A DNA stretch of 49,210 nt from Microcoleus sp. LEGE 07076 (GCF_015207455.1 NZ_JADEWV010000021.1:1-49210), one strand, 5' to 3'. Shown: positions 16,820 through 26,031, counted from the stretch's first letter. Notes: a model not told the origin generated them from the letters alone. A program made the numbers and translations.

Positions 16820-17551
16820 TCAAGCTTCGCGCATCACGTAACCTACACCGCGCACCGTCTGAATCAAGCGCTTTTCGCCCTCATCTTCAATCTTGAGCCG
16901 CAGATAGCGGATGTAAACCTCAATCACATTTGACTCGCCGAGAAAGTCGTAACCCCAAACATTTTCCAGAATTTGTTCCCTAGTCAAAACCTCGCGGGGA
17001 TGTTCCATCAAATATTTTAGCAGCTCGAATTCTTTCATCGTCAGGTCGATCGTCCGTCCGTTACGCAGGGCCCGCCTAGAGGCCAAATCCAAAACTAAAT
17101 CGCCAAACCTCAACTGTTCGCTGCTGCTGTTATCCGGCTGCAAATACAAGCGCACCAAGTGCAAAAACTCGTCAGTGCGGTAAGGTTTGAGAAAATAATC
17201 GTCCGCCCCAGCTTCCAGACAAGCCACGCGATCGTCAATTGTATCGCGACCGATCAATAATAGAACCGGTACCCGATTGCCGCTACTTCGGAGGTGGGAA
17301 CACAGCGACAGTCCCGACTCAGGGCCAAGTATGCGATCGATTACAATCAAAGCTGGCTGCAATTGTTGGGCTAAATGTTGGCCTGTGGCGGTATTTGAAG
17401 CTACTACGGGTTCGTAGCCTGAAGATTTTAAGTCTAGACTCAAGTGTCCGGCGAGAACTTCGTCTGTTTCTACTAGCAAAACACAGGGATTGCGATCGAG
17501 AGTAATTGCAGCCATTGAATTGACCGGTGAAGACCATAACTGTTCTAGCAC
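16820..17551 (-). CDS. OmpR-family response regulator with degenerate receiver
   Basis: A 243-residue regulator. The receiver domain (about residues 22-135) keeps the phospho-acceptor-like Asp (LIVIDRILGP) and the conserved Lys (DDYFLKPY). However, one acidic-pocket residue is Thr (LLVETDE instead of LLVEDDE), and the conserved switch Thr/Ser is Ile (LLLIGRD). The winged-helix output domain (about 145-243) is intact: DLTMKEFELLKYLMEHPREVLTREQILENVWG and YIRYLRLKIEDEGE. The layout and the non-canonical pocket recall NblR, the cyanobacterial phycobilisome-degradation regulator, but that name is tentative. GTG at 17551 or ATG at 17515 could be the start; neither has a clear ribosome-binding site. 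Confidence 0.85.
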   Translation of the reverse strand: MLEQLWSSPVNSMAAITLDRNPCVLLVETDEVLAGHLSLDLKSSGYEPVVASNTATGQHLAQQLQPALIVIDRILGPESGLSLCSHLRSSGNRVPVLLLIGRDTIDDRVACLEAGADDYFLKPYRTDEFLHLVRLYLQPDNSSSEQLRFGDLVLDLASRRALRNGRTIDLTMKEFELLKYLMEHPREVLTREQILENVWGYDFLGESNVIEVYIRYLRLKIEDEGEKRLIQTVRGVGYVMREA

Positions 17552-17558
17552 GTCTTAA

Positions 17559-17640
17559 GGGACAGTTGACAGTTGTCAGTTGTCAGTTGTTAGTTGTTAG
17601 TTGACATTTGTCAGTTGTTACTTATCAGTTGTTATATGAT
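17559..17640. repeat. CAGTTGT/TAGTTGT heptamer array
   Basis: About ten imperfect heptamers lie directly upstream of the response-regulator gene. The rest of 17641-17914 holds a fragment AACCGCAGAG...CCGCAGAGGACACAGAG (near 17662), of a sort often found dispersed in cyanobacterial genomes. A GAGGACTGAAGTCCTC hairpin (about 17860) lies before rbsK. No gene is seen. Confidence 0.75.
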
Positions 17641-17914
17641 TTTCAGTTGTATCGGAATGATTTAACCGCAGAGACCGCAGAGGACACAGAGAGAGAAGAT
17701 GGAGATGAATATAGGACGATGTAATAGGATTTGCTGTCAGTTGTTAATTGCTCGTTATGAGTTATCAGTTATTTTTTAGATTGATGAATTTCAAAAATAA
17801 GTAATATAAGCTAATCACAAATTACAAGTCACTAATTAACTAATTTAATATCAAAATCAGAGGACTGAAGTCCTCACTAGAAACCTAATTATTAGTTACC
17901 CAATTCAACAATTT

Positions 17915-18901
17915 ATGAGCATTATTGTATTTGGCAGTATCAACATTGACATAGCAGCGAAAACTCCTCGTTTGCCACAGCCAGGAGAAACTATCATCGG
18001 TAACAATTTTTTTACTGCCGGCGGCGGGAAAGGCGCAAATCAAGCCGTGGCAGCGGCGTGTCTCGGCACTTTCACCCACATCATCGGCCGCGTTGGTAAC
18101 GATCAATTTGCTGAACAATTATTGACAAGTTTACAATCCTATGGTTTGAGTAAGGAAAATATATTAATAGATAAAAGCACTCATTCAGGTGTGGCAATTA
18201 TTGCGGTAGACGATAGCGGGCAAAATAATATCATTGTGATTCCGGGTGCAAATAATAATGTTGGTGATGCAGATATAGAACGTCTTAAAAAAGTGTTGCC
18301 TGAAGCTACATCGTTGCTGTTACAGTTAGAAATTCCCCTGGAAGTTGTTCAAAAAGCTGCGAAAGTTGCTCGTGAATTGGGGGTGCGAGTTATTCTCGAT
18401 CCAGCGCCGGCTGTGGCGGATTTGCCGCTCGAACTTTATCCGCTAATTGACATTATCACGCCGAATGAAGTGGAAGCTGGACAGTTAGTCGGTTTTCGGG
18501 TGCATGACACGGAAACAGCGATTTTAGCGGCCAAACAGTTGCAGGAGCGCGGTGTTAAGAATGTTATTGTCAAATTGGGCGATCGCGGGGCGGTTGCGGT
18601 GACTGGGGATGAAAGTTTTGTTGTGCCGGCTTTTGCTGTGGAGGCGATCGACACTGTGGCTGCTGGCGATGCTTTTAACGGCGGTTTGGCCTGTGCCTTA
18701 GATGCAGGTCGATCGCTGTCAGAGGCGCTGGTGTGGGGTTCCGCAGCGGGCGCTCTGTGCACAACTCAAGTGGGCGCTCAATGTGCTATGTGCGATCGCC
18801 CAACTTTTGATAATTTTTTGCAGCATAATTTAGAGCGGACGGTTGAAACCGCATCTATACAAACGATGTCCGCCGGACGCCGACTGAAGACGATAACATA
18901 A
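17915..18901 (+). CDS. rbsK: ribokinase (PfkB family)
   Basis: A 328-residue sugar kinase that phosphorylates ribose at O5. Typical features are the opening VFGSINIDIAAKTPRLPQPGET, GGGKGANQAVAAACLG (sugar binding), VGNDQFA, LDPAPA, ITPNEVEAG, VIVKLGDRG and the catalytic DTVAAGDAFNGG (base Asp; the usual DTTGAGD reads DTVAAGD). The family normally ends near residue 308. The last 20 or so residues (about 307-328, TVETASIQTMSAGRRLKTIT) are coded by one arm of a dispersed inverted repeat, so the C-terminus appears to have been replaced or extended by it. It converges with the RuBisCO activase gene. Confidence 0.9.
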   Translation: MSIIVFGSINIDIAAKTPRLPQPGETIIGNNFFTAGGGKGANQAVAAACLGTFTHIIGRVGNDQFAEQLLTSLQSYGLSKENILIDKSTHSGVAIIAVDDSGQNNIIVIPGANNNVGDADIERLKKVLPEATSLLLQLEIPLEVVQKAAKVARELGVRVILDPAPAVADLPLELYPLIDIITPNEVEAGQLVGFRVHDTETAILAAKQLQERGVKNVIVKLGDRGAVAVTGDESFVVPAFAVEAIDTVAAGDAFNGGLACALDAGRSLSEALVWGSAAGALCTTQVGAQCAMCDRPTFDNFLQHNLERTVETASIQTMSAGRRLKTIT

Positions 18902-18967
18902 TTTTAACTGCCGGGTCTTCAACCGGCGTCCGGCGGGTTTTGCTTGTATAGACGCGGTTTCAACCGC
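18841..18967. repeat. long inverted repeat spanning the end of rbsK
   Basis: Left arm 18841-18891 (GGTTGAAACCGC...CGCCGGACGCCG...GAAGAC) pairs with right arm 18915-18967 (GTCTTCAACCGGCGTCCGGC...GCGGTTTCAACCGC). The arms are about 50 bases with few mismatches. The left arm is translated as the end of RbsK. Half-copies occur at 31573-31627 and 40949-41004. It could also terminate transcription from both convergent genes. Confidence 0.75.
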
Positions 18968-19007
18968 GAGCGTCTTCTTGAATTTGTAAGGTGCGCCGAA
19001 GCGCACC

Positions 19008-20282
19008 CTACTTTGGCCGCTGAATAATGGTTTCTACTACCCGGCGCTTAACTTTTGGATCGATACCAATCAGCCGCACGTATTCGCCGCCGTGTTCCGC
19101 CAAACAAGTTTCTAAAGATGCAATCACATCTTTTTCTTGTGCTGTTTTAATTGTGGCGCAACTCTGCCAAGAACCAGTCTTGAATCGGCGACTATCTGCA
19201 TATTCCATGCCAATTTTGCAGCCCCTTGCTAACAACTGCTGCACTTGTTCCAATACCTCGGAACTCAGCCGCGAAACTTGACCGTTACTAACTTCCGAAC
19301 TTGGGTTGACGTAAGCCTTATAATATTTTGAGGATGGGTCGTTTTGTTGATTCTGCGTTGGCGCAGCAGCAGGAACATTGACGGTTCCTTGAACGTTGAA
19401 CAGCCTCGATTGGTTGTATTCATCTACTAAGCGCATTTCCTGTATCCGCTTTTGTTGACCTACCATCAAACTGCCCATTTCTAATAAATGAGCTAGGCTG
19501 AAATTCGGGTTTTGGAAATCCGGCGGTGCTTCCACAGTGTTTACCAAACGCTTGGAAATTCGCTCTATTCCTAGTTTGTGAATGAAGTCGCGGATTTGTT
19601 CGTCGTAAATGCGCGATCGCAAAGCACTAAAAAAGTCGATCGACTGATCTAGAAAATTATCAACCAACCCCACAATCTCGGCTTTTGACAATTTGTCCGA
19701 CTCAAAAATTCCCCCAACAATTCCAATTTTATCATCCCGGCTGGGTTCCCAATAAAACTTTTCCATCCGCCCGTCGCGAATCAGCGGCGCGTACAGGGTT
19801 GAAAAGTCATTTCCGGTGACAATAATCGGCACTCGGTGCAGCGGCGTACTGTCATAACTTCCGGGTAACTGCACGTTAGTTGGATTGTCCGCAATATTCA
19901 TCAGAGTGGCGTTGACCATCTGAGTATTGACGGTATATTGAGTAGTAGTATCGAACCGACCAGCACCGGCATCCAAATCGTTAATAAAAATTGCACACAT
20001 CTCGCCGCGCACCCGAATTTGCTCAGCGGCTTCCCGGTAGCGCAAGCGAATTAAACGCGCCGGATCTCCAGCATCGGGACTTTCTAATTCCCCGCCAGAA
20101 ATCATCACGGGTTCAAAGCCCATCCGCCGAAAAACCAGTTCGGTTTGAAAAGTTTTACCTTCTCCTTTGCGGCCGTGAATTCCCAAAATTAGGGGAACTC
20201 TTACCCCGGGCAAATTTAAAAAGTTCTTAGTGATGTGCACCGCAACTTTATCTAGAAAGTTAGGAGAAATGTAATAACTCAT
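19008..20282 (-). CDS. rca: RuBisCO activase with RbcS-like (SSUL) C-terminal domain
   Basis: A 424-residue AAA+ protein. The ATPase core has Walker A GRKGEGKT (37-44), Walker B CAIFINDLDAGAGR (96-109), sensor-1 IIVTGND and the RDGRMEKFYW arginine-finger region. This pattern is typical of Form IB RuBisCO activase, which pulls inhibitory sugar phosphates out of RuBisCO active sites. A Gln/Asn/Ser-rich linker (about 300-335) leads to a RuBisCO small-subunit-like domain (336-424: EVLEQVQQLLARGCKIGMEYAD...FKTGSWQSC...YVRLIGIDPKVKRRVVETIIQRP). In cyanobacteria such domains tether proteins to RuBisCO in the carboxysome. No RuBisCO genes are next to it. Confidence 0.93.
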   Translation of the reverse strand: MSYYISPNFLDKVAVHITKNFLNLPGVRVPLILGIHGRKGEGKTFQTELVFRRMGFEPVMISGGELESPDAGDPARLIRLRYREAAEQIRVRGEMCAIFINDLDAGAGRFDTTTQYTVNTQMVNATLMNIADNPTNVQLPGSYDSTPLHRVPIIVTGNDFSTLYAPLIRDGRMEKFYWEPSRDDKIGIVGGIFESDKLSKAEIVGLVDNFLDQSIDFFSALRSRIYDEQIRDFIHKLGIERISKRLVNTVEAPPDFQNPNFSLAHLLEMGSLMVGQQKRIQEMRLVDEYNQSRLFNVQGTVNVPAAAPTQNQQNDPSSKYYKAYVNPSSEVSNGQVSRLSSEVLEQVQQLLARGCKIGMEYADSRRFKTGSWQSCATIKTAQEKDVIASLETCLAEHGGEYVRLIGIDPKVKRRVVETIIQRPK

Positions 20283-20410
20283 CGGTAGATTTGTGAAAGA
20301 TTAATTGCTGTTACTGTTATGATTTTATGACAAAAGTAACGGTCTGCACCGCGAATCTGCATTTTTACCGTACAATCGAGGTCTACATATTATTTGTTAA
20401 GGAGCCGTTC

Positions 20411-21682
20411 GTGAGTCCAGAAACCTTACTAAAAGAACCAAGCGTGCAAGCTGAAGCCAGTTTGTTCAGTTCTGAAAGCTTCGACAGCTATGTAATGACA
20501 ACTTACGGGCGTTTTGCGATCGCCCTGGAACGAGGTCTCGGCTGCCGCGTTTGGGATACCGAGGGCCGCGAATATCTCGATTTTGTGGCGGGTATTGCTA
20601 CTTGTACTCTGGGACACGCCCACCCGGCAATGATTGCAGCGGTAACAGAGCAAATTCAGACTCTGCACCACGTTTCTAACCTTTATTACATCCCCGTACA
20701 GGGCGAGCTGGCAAAGTGGCTTGTAGACCATTCTTGCGCTGACAGAGCTTTCTTTTGCAACTCTGGCGCGGAAGCTAATGAAGCGGCAATTAAACTAGCC
20801 CGCAAGTACGCCCACGAAAAATTAAATATCTCGAATCCGACAATCATTACCGCCGTGGCGAGTTTCCACGGGCGGACTTTGGCGACAATTACGGCGACGG
20901 GACAGCCTAAATATCAGAAGGGTTTTAGTCCGTTGGTGCCGGGATTTCACTATGTGCCTTATAACGATATTAGCGCGATCGAAAGTGCGATCGAACAACT
21001 AGACAAAGATGAACGCCAAGTAGCTGCAATTATGCTGGAAGCGCTGCAAGGTGAAGGGGGAGTTCGCCCGGGAGATATCGCCTACTTCCAGCGTATTCGG
21101 GAAATTTGCGACGAAAAAGGGATTTTGCTGATTCTCGATGAAGTGCAAGTCGGGATGGGGCGTAGCGGCAAATATTGGGGCTACGAAAACCTGGGGATTG
21201 AACCGGATATCTTTACGTCGGCGAAGGGGTTGGGCGGCGGTATCCCGATCGGCGCTATGCTGTGCAAGTCTTCCTGCGATGTGTTTGAACCGGGAAGTCA
21301 CGCGAGCACTTTCGGCGGCAATCCTTTTGCTTGCGCTGTAGCTTTGCGCGTTTGCCAAACTTTAGAAACGGAAAACCTTCTAGAAAACGTCCAGCAGCGC
21401 GGAGCACAGTTGAAAGCAGGGCTTAACAAGCTGGCGGCTGCATATCCGCATTTAATTGCCGAGGTGCGCGGCTGGGGCTTGATTGTCGGGATGGAATTGC
21501 AGGCTGATATTGCGCTGACTTCGGCTGATATTGTTAAATCTGCGATCGCCGCTGGTGTACTGTTGGTTCCGGCAGGGCCGAAAGTGCTGAGGTTTGTGCC
21601 GCCTCTGGTTGTCTCTGCTGCTGAAGTCGATCGGGCTTTGCTTGCAGTTGAGGAAGCGTTGCGCTCTCAAGCGTTACACTAA
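20411..21682 (+). CDS. argD: acetylornithine aminotransferase
   Basis: A 423-residue class III PLP aminotransferase for arginine biosynthesis (N-acetylglutamate semialdehyde to N-acetylornithine). Motifs include YLDFVAGIATCTLGHAHPA, FFCNSGAEANEAAIKLARKYA, ASFHGRT, LDEVQVGMGRSG and the PLP lysine in FTSAKGLGGGIPIGAM, followed by SHASTFGGNP. The start is GTG at 20411, with AAGGAG 6 bases upstream; an ATG 28 codons earlier would give an atypical N-terminus. It diverges from the rca gene. Confidence 0.93.
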   Translation: MSPETLLKEPSVQAEASLFSSESFDSYVMTTYGRFAIALERGLGCRVWDTEGREYLDFVAGIATCTLGHAHPAMIAAVTEQIQTLHHVSNLYYIPVQGELAKWLVDHSCADRAFFCNSGAEANEAAIKLARKYAHEKLNISNPTIITAVASFHGRTLATITATGQPKYQKGFSPLVPGFHYVPYNDISAIESAIEQLDKDERQVAAIMLEALQGEGGVRPGDIAYFQRIREICDEKGILLILDEVQVGMGRSGKYWGYENLGIEPDIFTSAKGLGGGIPIGAMLCKSSCDVFEPGSHASTFGGNPFACAVALRVCQTLETENLLENVQQRGAQLKAGLNKLAAAYPHLIAEVRGWGLIVGMELQADIALTSADIVKSAIAAGVLLVPAGPKVLRFVPPLVVSAAEVDRALLAVEEALRSQALH

Positions 21683-21715
21683 ATCTACTGAGTTGATTTT
21701 TGAGGACTTGCAGGG

Positions 21716-21925
21716 GAACCCAGAAACCGGCTTTTTTTACGAAAATACAGAGGTTGCAGCCCGCACACTCGGTAAAAAACCCGGTTTGTTGAGACGGTTT
21801 TTGTTAGCTGTAGCCCTGCAACGGGCGATCGCAATATGCAGGCGCGCTATTGCGACTCCACCCGGTTTATTGAGAGATTTCTGGTTACCAAACCTGATAG
21901 TTTCCAAGAAACCAGGTTTCTGAGT
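21716..21925. repeat. AAACCGG/CCGGTTT dispersed repeats after argD
   Basis: Several copies of the AGAAACCGG...AAAACCCGGTTT repeat lie in the 500 bases between argD and the TPR-CHAT gene (near 21720, 21776, 21869 and 21910), with further CCCGC-rich inverted pieces (21953-21982). A 109-codon frame over them (21594-21923) is not credible. No gene is seen. Confidence 0.6.
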
Positions 21926-22185
21926 CTAAAATCTATCATGGTAAACATAAACCCGCCCCGCTGCAAGTCTGTGGGGGCGGGTTTGTCAAGTTTATGACTC
22001 GGGCAAAAATCGGTTTTTTTAGGCAAATACGTTGTGGCGATGTGTATGGTGGAAAAAAACCGGTTTGTTTAATTCCGCGCAGGCGACTGGTACCTCCGAT
22101 CGGGGATTGAAAATTAAACCAGGAACTGATTTAATTGCTGCACAGAAGCAGCGATCGTATCGTTAATAGTTCGGCGGAATGCACG

Positions 22186-25100
22186 ATGGACGAACAGCGT
22201 CGCAAAACTGATGTTAATATGCTCCAAGTGCTGCTGGAAAATCCTGTGGACTCAGGAATAGATCTGATTTTGAAGACAGACTCAAAGTCGATCGACTTTG
22301 GGTTCGTGCAAACGCTTTACTTGGAAGCGCCAGTACCGACGGCAGAAAGTTTGCTCAAAGCTGCAAAATTTTTCCAAAGGGCGATCGCACCCTTAGAATT
22401 TGCAAAGGACAATCCTAAAACCGGCGTAGCATATCTGGTTTTTTTAGCAGAAGTATTGCAAGCAGTGGCGCGCAGCGGCGATTCGCAGCACCTGTACTCG
22501 CTGCTGAGAAATAATTTAGACAAACTCGACCATAATTTCGCAGAACTGCTGCGCTGCTGGGCAACTTTGGTACTTCCTGCTGCCAAAGAATCGGAGACAA
22601 GGCGCATTGCAGCCCTGATCGGCAATCTGAGCAACAAAATTGGGCGGTTTCCCCTCGGTAGCAAGGCTAATAATTTGGAAATCGAAATTGCCGGTTACGA
22701 AACGGTTGCTAAGGTTTTTACCCGCAAAGACTTTCCCCAAGAGTGGGCGGTGATGCAAAATAATTTGGGCAACGCTTACAGCGATCGCCCTAAAGGCGAT
22801 AAGGCTCAAAATATCGAAATTGCGATCTCTTGCTTTGCAAATGCCCTGCAAGTGCGGACTCCCGAACAGTACCCATCTCAGTGGGCGACGCTGCAAAATA
22901 ATCTGGGCAACGCTTACAGCGATCGTCTCAGAGGAGATCCGGCAGACAATTTAGAAGAGGCGATCGCCTGCTATCAAAACGCGCTGCAAGTTCGCAGCCG
23001 CGAGGCTTTCGGGCAGGAGTGGGCTAGCACTCAAAATAATCTCGGCCGCGCTTACAGCCGCCGGCTGCGGGGCGACAAAGCCCAAAATCTGGAACTGGCA
23101 GTCGCTTGCTACCACAATGCTTTGCAAGTTTACAACCGCAAGGCGTTTCCCCGGCGCTGGGCAACGACTCAAAATAATTTGGCAAATGCTTACTGCGAGT
23201 TCCAGCAGGGCAACCGAGCCGAAAATCTCGAATACGCGGTAACTTGCTATCAGAGAGCTTTGCAAGTGCGGACTCGGGAGGCTTTTCCCTTGCAGTGGGC
23301 GACGACTCAAAGGAATTTGGGCCGGGTGTTTATCGATCGCGCTAAAGGCGATCCGGTGGAAAATCTGGAAATGGCGATCGATTGCTTTGACAATGCTTTA
23401 CAAGTCTACACGCGCATCAAATTTCCCGATGCTTGGGCTTCGATCCAAACTTACCTCGGCAGAATCTACAGCGTGCGGGTGAAAGGGGAAAAAGCCGAAA
23501 ATATGGAAATGGCGATCGCCTGCTACCAAAATGCTTTGCTCTTTTGCAACCGCCAAAAATCTCCCCAACGCTGGGCAATGCTCTGCGTCTACCTCGGCCG
23601 CGCTTTCAGCGAACACGTGAAAGGGGAAAAAAACCGCAACCTCAAAAGCGCGATCGCCTGCTATCAAAATGCCAGCCAAGTATACACCAAACAGGCAGAA
23701 CCCAACCGCTGGGCAATGCTGCAAATTTATATCGGGCAGGCTTTTGCGAAATTGACGGAGGCGGACAACTCGTCCCACCTCGATCGCGCGATCGGCTGCT
23801 ATCTGCGTGCTTGCAAAGTTTACACTCGCGAAACCTATCCCCATCGCTGGGTTCAAATTGTATTTTATTTGGGTCAAGCTTACCGAGTTCGAGGCGAGTT
23901 GCTTCGCGCCTGCGGCGTTTTTATTGCTGCTGTCGATACTGTGGAATTCTTGCGCCCTGAAGCTGGGATTGGTGCGGCCAATTTGGACGATCGGGCAAGT
24001 ACCGCAAAATTCAAATTAGCCAGCACCTGCACTGGACTCTATAAATGCCTGGTGGAAGTTTGCCTGGAACTCGGCAGCACCCAACCCGAATATTGCGCTA
24101 AGGCTCTGGAATACGCCGAACGCCACAAAAATTGGAATTTGGTACAACTGCTGCTTAAATGCGAGCTGACTCCCAAAGGCGACATTCCCGCAGCGGTGAT
24201 CGGCTCGTTGCAGTCGCTGCAACTGGAAATAGCCCGGGTACAGCGGCAGCAAGAACAGCGACAGCCCGAGCCGAGCCATAGGTCGATTTCTGAGAGCGAC
24301 AGCCAAGATTTGAGCAGCGGTTCTCTGCTGCCGAGTTCGGACTCGATCGACTTAAATCAATTGTGGCGGCAGTTTGATGGGTTGATTGGTCGATCGGTGC
24401 AGGCAAACGACCCTTTCTTCAGCTTAGCTCGCAAAGTTGAACCGATCGCTTTCGAGCAAATTCGCCAATTGTTGCCTGATGCTAATTGTGCTGCTGTGGT
24501 GTGGGCGAGTTGGGAGGATTTGCTGGTGGCTTTTGTGGTGGTTGCTGACGTGCAATATCCTGCCGTTCACCTGTATTCGCCGGAAAATGCTTTGGCAGCC
24601 GAAACTTGGGCCCGGGAGTACCTCAGCGCTTATTCTGAGCAAAAAGGTCGCTGGATCAATCATCTGCCGGCTCGGCTCAAACGCTTGGCCGCGCTGCTGG
24701 AAATCGATCGAGTGGTGGCGCTGATTCCCCAAAATTGCGATCGGCTGATTTTTGTCCCGCACCGATTTTTGCACGCCTTGCCGCTCCACGCTTTGCCTCT
24801 GGGAACCAGAGAAGGGTTTGAGGAGGGCGGGACAAGTTTTAGCTCTGGGTGGGGTTCGAGCGGCAGTTTTGATGGGGAGACGCACAGCGGTTCTGATTTT
24901 TCTGTGGGTTCGGCTTTTGGTGAGGTTTCAGCCGCTGCTGGTTATTTGCTCGATCGATTTGCTGGAGGAATTCGCTACGCTCCTAGCTGCGAGCTATTGC
25001 GGTTGAAACAAATCGCGCGCAGCGCAGCTATTGGCAGGTACAGACCGCGCTTGCAGCACCTTTTGGCAGTTCCTACTTTCACCAAAGATTCGCACTACAG

Positions 25101-25770
25101 CAACATTGAAATCGGCACTGTTTCCGAATATTTTTCCACTAGACAAGTTTTGCGCCAGAAGCCGGCAATTACACAGGCTTTTTCCCCACAAACAGGCAAA
25201 TTTCAGCAGAAAAAATGCGCTCACTTTGCTTGTTTGAGTTTGCTGAATTTGGCAGAATCGCTGAAATCCGCTGTGTTTTTGAGGAATGAGTCTGTGAGTT
25301 TGGCAGAAATTTTTAATTGGGATTTTCGGCAATACTTTTTAGTTACTTTATCGGCTTGCGAAATTGCGAGCGATTCCCTCGGCGGTGCTGAAGATTTTGT
25401 CGGTTTGTCCGCGGGTTTGTTGTATGCTGGTACGTCTAGTGTAGTCAGCAGTCTGTGGAGGGTGAACGATATTTCGACGCTGCTGCTGACAAGAAAATTT
25501 TATGAAAATCTCGGGCGGTTTCCTCGGTTGCAGGCTGGGGATGTGGCGATGGCGCTGATTGAGGCTCAAAGGTGGCTGCGGGATTTGACTGGCGAAGAAT
25601 TGGAGATATTGTTGGCGGATTTTCAACCTCAAATTTCGCAAATGTTCGATCGGCTTTCTCAAAGTTCCCGCCTGATTGCGGAGGCATCTTTGCAGCAAAT
25701 TCGCAACCGCAAACCCTATCCTTTTGCCAATCCTTATTATTGGGCAGCTTTTACGGCGGCGGGGGTTTAG
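22186..25770 (+). CDS. TPR-CHAT protein with altered CHAT active site
   Basis: A 1194-residue protein. A helical N-terminal module (to about residue 180) has the signature FPLGSKANNLEIEIAGYETV. It is followed by eight or so tandem 46-residue TPR-like repeats (about 186-585) of the form WA..QNNLGNAYSDR..GD.A.NLE.AI.CY.NALQV. A CHAT domain fills about 745-1194, with FVPHRFLHALPLHALPLG, SACEIASDSLGGAEDFVGLSAGLLYAGTSSVVSSLW and the PYYWAAF end. CHAT proteases use a His-Cys dyad. The Cys is present (SACE, residue 1058), but the motif normally reading HFxxHG reads HFACLS, so the expected catalytic His is Leu1017. A TTG at 22135 is an alternative start. Proteolysis is doubtful; scaffold or regulatory roles remain possible. 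Confidence 0.87.
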   Translation: MDEQRRKTDVNMLQVLLENPVDSGIDLILKTDSKSIDFGFVQTLYLEAPVPTAESLLKAAKFFQRAIAPLEFAKDNPKTGVAYLVFLAEVLQAVARSGDSQHLYSLLRNNLDKLDHNFAELLRCWATLVLPAAKESETRRIAALIGNLSNKIGRFPLGSKANNLEIEIAGYETVAKVFTRKDFPQEWAVMQNNLGNAYSDRPKGDKAQNIEIAISCFANALQVRTPEQYPSQWATLQNNLGNAYSDRLRGDPADNLEEAIACYQNALQVRSREAFGQEWASTQNNLGRAYSRRLRGDKAQNLELAVACYHNALQVYNRKAFPRRWATTQNNLANAYCEFQQGNRAENLEYAVTCYQRALQVRTREAFPLQWATTQRNLGRVFIDRAKGDPVENLEMAIDCFDNALQVYTRIKFPDAWASIQTYLGRIYSVRVKGEKAENMEMAIACYQNALLFCNRQKSPQRWAMLCVYLGRAFSEHVKGEKNRNLKSAIACYQNASQVYTKQAEPNRWAMLQIYIGQAFAKLTEADNSSHLDRAIGCYLRACKVYTRETYPHRWVQIVFYLGQAYRVRGELLRACGVFIAAVDTVEFLRPEAGIGAANLDDRASTAKFKLASTCTGLYKCLVEVCLELGSTQPEYCAKALEYAERHKNWNLVQLLLKCELTPKGDIPAAVIGSLQSLQLEIARVQRQQEQRQPEPSHRSISESDSQDLSSGSLLPSSDSIDLNQLWRQFDGLIGRSVQANDPFFSLARKVEPIAFEQIRQLLPDANCAAVVWASWEDLLVAFVVVADVQYPAVHLYSPENALAAETWAREYLSAYSEQKGRWINHLPARLKRLAALLEIDRVVALIPQNCDRLIFVPHRFLHALPLHALPLGTREGFEEGGTSFSSGWGSSGSFDGETHSGSDFSVGSAFGEVSAAAGYLLDRFAGGIRYAPSCELLRLKQIARSAAIGRYRPRLQHLLAVPTFTKDSHYSNIEIGTVSEYFSTRQVLRQKPAITQAFSPQTGKFQQKKCAHFACLSLLNLAESLKSAVFLRNESVSLAEIFNWDFRQYFLVTLSACEIASDSLGGAEDFVGLSAGLLYAGTSSVVSSLWRVNDISTLLLTRKFYENLGRFPRLQAGDVAMALIEAQRWLRDLTGEELEILLADFQPQISQMFDRLSQSSRLIAEASLQQIRNRKPYPFANPYYWAAFTAAGV

Positions 25771-25889
25771 TCAGTTGTTAGTTGTTAGTTGTTAGTTGTT
25801 AGTTGTTAGTTGTTAGTTGTTAGTTGTTAGTTGTTAGTTGTTAGTTGTTAGTTGTTAGTTGTTAGTTGTTAGTTGTTAGTTGTTAGTTG
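25771..25889. repeat. TTAGTTG heptamer tandem array, about 17 units
   Basis: A nearly perfect 7-bp satellite begins at the stop codon of the TPR-CHAT gene. It is followed by a short ACAGTCA array (25914-25950). Unit count may differ between strains by slippage. Confidence 0.9.
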
Positions 25890-25959
25890 CCCCGAAAGCA
25901 TTAGTTATTAGTTAACAGTCAACAGTCAACAGTCAACAGTCAACAGTCATTAGTCATTT

Positions 25960-26003
25960 AAAAACCCGACACTAACAACTTATTTAAAATTGTCAGTGTC
26001 GGG
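25960..26003 (-). terminator. intrinsic terminator of gltX
   Basis: CCCGACACTAACAA (25965-25978) pairs with TTGTCAGTGTCGGG (25990-26003) with one mismatch. Read on the minus strand, the hairpin ends in GTCGGG followed by TTTTTAAA. It is 28 bases past the gltX stop codon. Confidence 0.75.
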
Positions 26004-26031
26004 CACAAAATCAACAGATTATAGCAAAAAC

